Below are positions 60,712 through 64,000 of a stretch of 64,000 nt of DNA, piece by piece. Where the stretch lies: positions 62,001-126,000 of the forward strand of contig JAFRIQ010000035.1 of NCBI GenBank assembly GCA_017432725.1, read 5' to 3'. Position 1 is the stretch's first letter, and every line of letters begins with the position of its first letter. The notes under the pieces were generated by a model. The model worked only from the letters and a program-made list of their open reading frames with translations. It did not search any database and had not been told where the DNA came from. Source of the DNA: Bacillota bacterium (lineage in GTDB: Bacteria > Bacillota > Clostridia > Peptostreptococcales > Anaerovoracaceae). The translations under genes and the position numbers were made by a program.

Positions 60712-60786
60712 TTAAGCTGCAGCAAAACACGCACCTTTGGAGGAGCGGGATGAAGAGCTTGAAGATGATGAGAAGTTTCTGTACAT
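60712..60786 (-). CDS. Serine leader peptide (attenuator), 24 residues
   Basis: ORF MYRNF, then eight consecutive Ser, Arg, two Ser, then KGACFAAA. Ten of 24 codons are Ser and they use mixed codons (TCA, TCT, TCC, AGC), so it is not a simple DNA repeat. AAAGGA lies six bases before the ATG. A promoter (TTGATA-17-TAATAT) lies just upstream. It is followed by a terminator palindrome and then serC. The Ser codons 60756-60763 (TTCAAGCT) can pair with 60711-60718 (AGCTTAAA), and the octamer at 60716-60723 can instead pair with the terminator arm. This is the layout of a his/trp-type leader peptide sensing charged tRNA-Ser. The role is inferred from sequence alone. Confidence 0.75.
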   Translation of the reverse strand: MYRNFSSSSSSSSRSSKGACFAAA

Positions 60787-60808
60787 ATATGATCCTTTCT
60801 TTTTTGTA

Positions 60809-60837
60809 ATATTACACCCTGACAAACACATTATCAA
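60809..60837 (-). promoter_or_regulatory. Serine leader/serC promoter
   Basis: -35 TTGATA (60837-60832), 17-bp spacer, -10 TAATAT (60814-60809), preceded by TG, on the minus strand. Transcription would start about 15-20 bases before the leader peptide ATG. The remaining 140 bases to the topB promoter hold no recognised feature. Confidence 0.7.
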
Positions 60838-60980
60838 GCATTTTCTGTGTTCCAGAAACAAATTTTTGATGATATTTATGTATTTTAAGACAAAAAAATG
60901 CATCCCGGGCAAAAAGGCAGCGCGCCAAAAGGATGAAAGGCGATGTACGGAGTCTTTGTTTATGAAAAAAGTATCAGCTG

Positions 60981-61010
60981 TTCACAGTCACAGCCCAAAT
61001 GTGATACAAT
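60981..61010 (+). promoter_or_regulatory. topB promoter
   Basis: TTCACA (60981-60986), 18-bp spacer, extended -10 TGTGATACAAT (TACAAT at 61005-61010) on the plus strand. Confidence 0.6.
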
Positions 61011-61048
61011 GCCTTGTTACATTTCAGAGGAAACAGTCTTAAGGAAGA

Positions 61049-63694
61049 ATGAAGCTGATCATAGCCGAAAAACCCATGCTGGCCCGCGCCATAGCCGACG
61101 CAATAGACGGCAGCGCAGTACAGAATAACGGATATACGGAGAAGGGAGAATACGATATAATCTCCGCCTTCGGTCATTTGCTTACCCTGAAAGACCCTGA
61201 GGATTACGATATAAAGTACAAGAAATGGTCTCTTGATACCCTTCCCATATATTTCGACGACTGGGGGAAAAAGCCCTGCGAAGGAAAAGAGGAAAGACTT
61301 GATCAGATAGGAAAGCTCATTAAGGACGCCGAGTGCGTCATACACGCAGGCGACCCGGACGACGAAGGTCAGTACCTCATAGACGAGATAATACGCTGGT
61401 TCGGATACGAAGGTCCCGTATACAGGCTGTCTACGGGGGATACTACGAAAGCAGCCCTCAAGAAAGCCCTCGCCAACATGAAGGACAACAGGGAGTTCGA
61501 AAACTCCGGCTGGTCCGCCCATGCCAGGAGCGTGGCAGATATGATGGTTGGTTACAATTTCAGCAGGTTCTTCACCCTTAAGAATCCCCAGGTGAAAATG
61601 CTCACCGTAGGCCGCGTGCAGACCCCTGCCCTGGGATTGGTGGTCGCCAGAGACATGGCCATAGAAAACCACAAAAAGCAGAGCTATTTCACCGTAAAGG
61701 CAAAGATCGACATAGACGGCAAGGTCCTGGAAGCGGTCTTCGAACCTGCGAAGGACAGCTCCTACCTTACAGACGGAAGGCTCAGTGACGAAAGCTACGT
61801 TTCCGGCCTTACCGAATCCCTGAAGGGAAAAGAACTCAAAGACATTTCCGTCAGCAGGAAGGCGATAACAGAGCAGCCTCCCCTGCCCTTCAACCTTGTA
61901 AAACTTCAGACCTACTGCTCGGGCAAATTCGGATACGATCCTTCCAAGACACTGGAGATAACCCAGCGCCTAAGAGACGAGCACAACGCCATAACCTACA
62001 ACCGTTCTGACTGCCAGTACCTCTCGGAAGAGCAGTACAAGGAAGCTCCCGCCACCGTTGCCCAGGTCATGGACAATCTGAAAAACGATCCCGCCGGTCG
62101 CATATTCGGAAGTCTGCCCATAGACCTTAAGCTCCACAGCAAGGCTTTCGACGACGATAACATCACGGCCCACACGGCCATAATACCCCAGAACAGACGT
62201 TTCGACGTTTCCAAGCTTTCCGAAGAAGAGCGGAACGTGTACCTGGCCATAATGAAATATTTCATAGCCCAGTTCCTGCCCCCTGCGAAAAAGGAAAGAA
62301 GCAATCTCGAGGCAGCTATAGAAGGCGGGATGCTGAAAGCCGTCTCCACAAAGATACTATCCCCCGGATACATGCAGCTCATAAGGCCCGAGAAAAACAA
62401 GGACGACGAGGACGAGGAAGAGAGCGAAAACGATCTCAGTCTCATAGAACCGGGGACCTATGACGGAAAATGCACAGATGCATGGTCTGAGGCAAAAGAG
62501 ACCAAGGCTCCGTCAAGATACACGAAAGCCACTCTCAACGAGGATATGACCAGGATTGCGAAGTACGTCACCGATCCCAAGGCAAAGGAACTGCTCCTGG
62601 CAAAGGACAAGGACAAGAAGGGAGAAAACGGCAGCATAGGGACATCCGCTACGAGGTCCGGGATCATAGACACCCTGGAGCAGAGAGGATATATAGTCTC
62701 CAAGGGAAAGAGCATACAGTCCACAGGCTTCGGACGGGAGCTTTACAGGATACTTCCGGAAGAACTCAAGAAACCGGATATGACCGGATACTGGTGGGCA
62801 GTACAGGAAGAGATACAGGACGGGCAGGTGCCCTGGACCGATCTTACGGACTCAGTGCTGGAGATGATAAAAAACGTCGTCTCCGGAGAATACCCAACCG
62901 TTGACGCCTATCTGGTGCCCGAGACCTTAAGGCGAGGGAAAATAAGCTACGGAAACTGCCCGAGATGCGGTGAACCCGTCATAGAAGGAGAAAGAGGTTT
63001 CGGCTGCAGCGGATACAAAAAAGGCTGCAGGTTCGTTATCTGGAAAAAGGCCCCCTCGGGAATGATGCAGAAGACTACCGTGACAGGCGATATGGTACAC
63101 CAGTGGCTGTCCGGAGAATGGACCGAAGAAATACGCAAAACGCCGGACGGCGAAGAGATAAGAACGGGCAAAAAAAGAAGCGCAAATACGGTGGCCGTCA
63201 AGAAGCTCTATTCCGAAAGCAAGAAGAGCACCTATTCCGGTATGGTATATATAACGGACGACGGAAACAAAAATCACAGCGCCGGCTTCGGGATACAGGA
63301 ACTCGTAAAGGAAGAACCCAAAGTCCTGGGCAAATGCCCCCGCTGCGGAAGAGACGTAGTCGAGACGAAGAACGGCTACGGCTGCTCGGGATACAAAGAC
63401 GGCTGCAAGTTCATAATATGGAAGGACCCCAACCAGAAGTTCCTTTCAAAGGTGTCTTTCACAAAGACAGACGCGAAGAACTTCCTTGCCGGGAAGATCG
63501 TCAAGAAGAATAAACTCGTCGATAAAAAGGGGCGGGAATTCAGCGCAATGCTGATTATGGAAGAAACTCCGGACAATCCCTACGGTCCCGTATTCAGAGT
63601 ACTGGAAGGCACCGTTGAAGCCAAGGAAGGCAGCCCGGAAGATATACGCATAGATACCGTTCCCATGCCTGGAACGGGAAAGGATAATGAGTGA
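61049..63694 (+). CDS. topB: DNA topoisomerase III (type IA)
   Basis: 881 residues. The TOPRIM domain starts at residue 1 (LIIAEKPMLARAIADAI) and has the acidic motif HAGDPDDEGQYLIDE near 99-113. The active-site Tyr is Tyr317 in AITYNRSDCQY, matching the Y-x-R pattern of topoisomerase III. Other motifs are MLTVGRVQTPAL and the GTSATRSGIIDTL block. A Glu/Asp-rich insert lies near 450-462 (NKDDEDEEESEND). The C-terminus has two zinc ribbons (CPRCGEPV...CSGYKKGC and CPRCGRDV...CSGYKDGC). It relaxes or decatenates negatively supercoiled DNA. The stop overlaps the next gene's start, suggesting coupling. AAGGA precedes the ATG. Confidence 0.93.
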   Translation: MKLIIAEKPMLARAIADAIDGSAVQNNGYTEKGEYDIISAFGHLLTLKDPEDYDIKYKKWSLDTLPIYFDDWGKKPCEGKEERLDQIGKLIKDAECVIHAGDPDDEGQYLIDEIIRWFGYEGPVYRLSTGDTTKAALKKALANMKDNREFENSGWSAHARSVADMMVGYNFSRFFTLKNPQVKMLTVGRVQTPALGLVVARDMAIENHKKQSYFTVKAKIDIDGKVLEAVFEPAKDSSYLTDGRLSDESYVSGLTESLKGKELKDISVSRKAITEQPPLPFNLVKLQTYCSGKFGYDPSKTLEITQRLRDEHNAITYNRSDCQYLSEEQYKEAPATVAQVMDNLKNDPAGRIFGSLPIDLKLHSKAFDDDNITAHTAIIPQNRRFDVSKLSEEERNVYLAIMKYFIAQFLPPAKKERSNLEAAIEGGMLKAVSTKILSPGYMQLIRPEKNKDDEDEEESENDLSLIEPGTYDGKCTDAWSEAKETKAPSRYTKATLNEDMTRIAKYVTDPKAKELLLAKDKDKKGENGSIGTSATRSGIIDTLEQRGYIVSKGKSIQSTGFGRELYRILPEELKKPDMTGYWWAVQEEIQDGQVPWTDLTDSVLEMIKNVVSGEYPTVDAYLVPETLRRGKISYGNCPRCGEPVIEGERGFGCSGYKKGCRFVIWKKAPSGMMQKTTVTGDMVHQWLSGEWTEEIRKTPDGEEIRTGKKRSANTVAVKKLYSESKKSTYSGMVYITDDGNKNHSAGFGIQELVKEEPKVLGKCPRCGRDVVETKNGYGCSGYKDGCKFIIWKDPNQKFLSKVSFTKTDAKNFLAGKIVKKNKLVDKKGREFSAMLIMEETPDNPYGPVFRVLEGTVEAKEGSPEDIRIDTVPMPGTGKDNE

Positions 63695-64000
63695 TATGGA
63701 AAAAGATCAGCAGATGCTTCTTAGGGATCTTACCCAGGGAAGCATAATAAAGAACATATTCGTATACGCATGGCCCCTGCTCATAGCAAACTCCCTGCAG
63801 GCCATATACAACATAGTCGATATGCTCGTGGTAGGCCGCGTGGAAGGCCAGATTGGACTCGCCGCAGTATCTGTAGGCGCAGACCTTCTGTTCCTGGTCA
63901 TGGCCCTAATAATGGGCTTTGCCAGCGCCGGGCAGGTGCTCATCGCCCAGGCAACAGGAGCAGGAGAAACAGGCAGGATAAAAAAGCTCATAGGGAACCT
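63687..64000 (+). CDS. MATE-family efflux transporter, 5' part (cut by window edge)
   Basis: First 104 residues of a MATE transporter. The opening LTQGSIIKNIFVYAWPLLIANSL is typical, followed by AIYNIVDMLVVGR and GFASAGQVLIAQATGAGE, the first three helices of the family. Two starts are possible: ATG 63687, overlapping the topB stop by eight bases, with AAAGGATA immediately before it, or the in-frame ATG 63696 three codons later. The first is reported because the Shine-Dalgarno-like bases lie closest to it. Members export drugs or metabolites using sodium or proton gradients. The gene continues past the right edge. Confidence 0.88.
   Translation, partial: MSDMEKDQQMLLRDLTQGSIIKNIFVYAWPLLIANSLQAIYNIVDMLVVGRVEGQIGLAAVSVGADLLFLVMALIMGFASAGQVLIAQATGAGETGRIKKLIGN

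Noticed and set aside
60740..60775. Poly-Ser codons as a simple microsatellite
   Set aside because: Four different Ser codons are used and the ORF has a start, a ribosome binding site and a stop in the right place, so a simple repeat does not explain it.
60630..60840. T-box riboswitch for serC
   Set aside because: No AGGGTGGNACCGCG-like antiterminator bulge or specifier stem; the leader ORF explains the region better. The same check was negative before tyrS and galE-asnS.

Overview
The window reads as a chromosomal segment of a Gram-positive anaerobe, most likely a clostridium (Bacillota, Clostridia). The support is: AGGAGG-type ribosome binding sites, TG-extended -10 promoters, lipobox signal peptides, a 2[4Fe-4S] ferredoxin, radical SAM chemistry, a DUF4015-type glycoside hydrolase pair, and no outer-membrane or periplasmic genes. 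Base composition looks close to 50% GC by eye, yet Ile is very often coded by ATA and Arg by AGA/AGG. Family and species are not assigned. No CRISPR array, phage, IS element, rRNA or tRNA was seen.

Layout. 1-559: 5' part of radA. 666-3852: zinc-ribbon / TPM / SPFH membrane-stress operon (ydjGHI-like, no pspA). 4035-5960: a diverged EF-G-like GTPase. 6087-7096: tandem VOC paralogues. 7178-8056: EamA transporter. 8121-10519: galE-asnS. 10618-14246: heterodimeric ABC exporter. 14379-15214: rplM-rpsI. 15444-28207: a 13-kb starch/maltodextrin locus (binding lipoprotein, amylase, pullulanase, small PH-like membrane protein, long MalK, RDD protein, MalE, MalF, MalG). 28452-31958: cls - M19 dipeptidase - tsaC. 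32030-33343: tyrS. 33548-37401: a little-studied redox/radical SAM gene set related to the D. vulgaris DVU_1553-1557 (TrsS/TrsM) families. 37505-39419: groESL. 39526-43951: P-loop/Asp23-like fusion, ferredoxin, ABC-F ATPase and PlsC acyltransferase. 44115-45332: aminotransferase. 45370-48855: two tandem DUF4015-type glycosidases. 48988-52423: ATPase plus FtsX-type ABC transporter. 52576-55496: flavodoxin, DUF4256, DUF2284 and nitrilase genes. 55547-57269: two-component system. 57327-60786: serine leader peptide, serC, serA, DUF1015. 61049-63694: topB. 63687-64000: start of a MATE gene.

How the genes fit together. The starch locus can make a complete chain: surface glucan binding, alpha-amylase and debranching outside the cell, then maltodextrin import through MalEFGK. 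Its first gene is separated from the rest by an intrinsic terminator. The two-component system probably controls the FtsX-type transporter 3 kb away, whose promoter region carries a direct repeat with 11-bp spacing.

The most interesting item is upstream of serC. A 24-codon ORF carries eight consecutive Ser codons plus two more, and is followed by a perfect 24-bp palindrome with a T run just before serC. Repeated sequence elements allow alternative pairing. This looks like ribosome-mediated (his/trp-type) attenuation of serine biosynthesis, replacing the T-box expected in this lineage. Second in interest are the TrsS-like cluster and several probable leaderless genes with a fixed distance between the -10 box and ATG.
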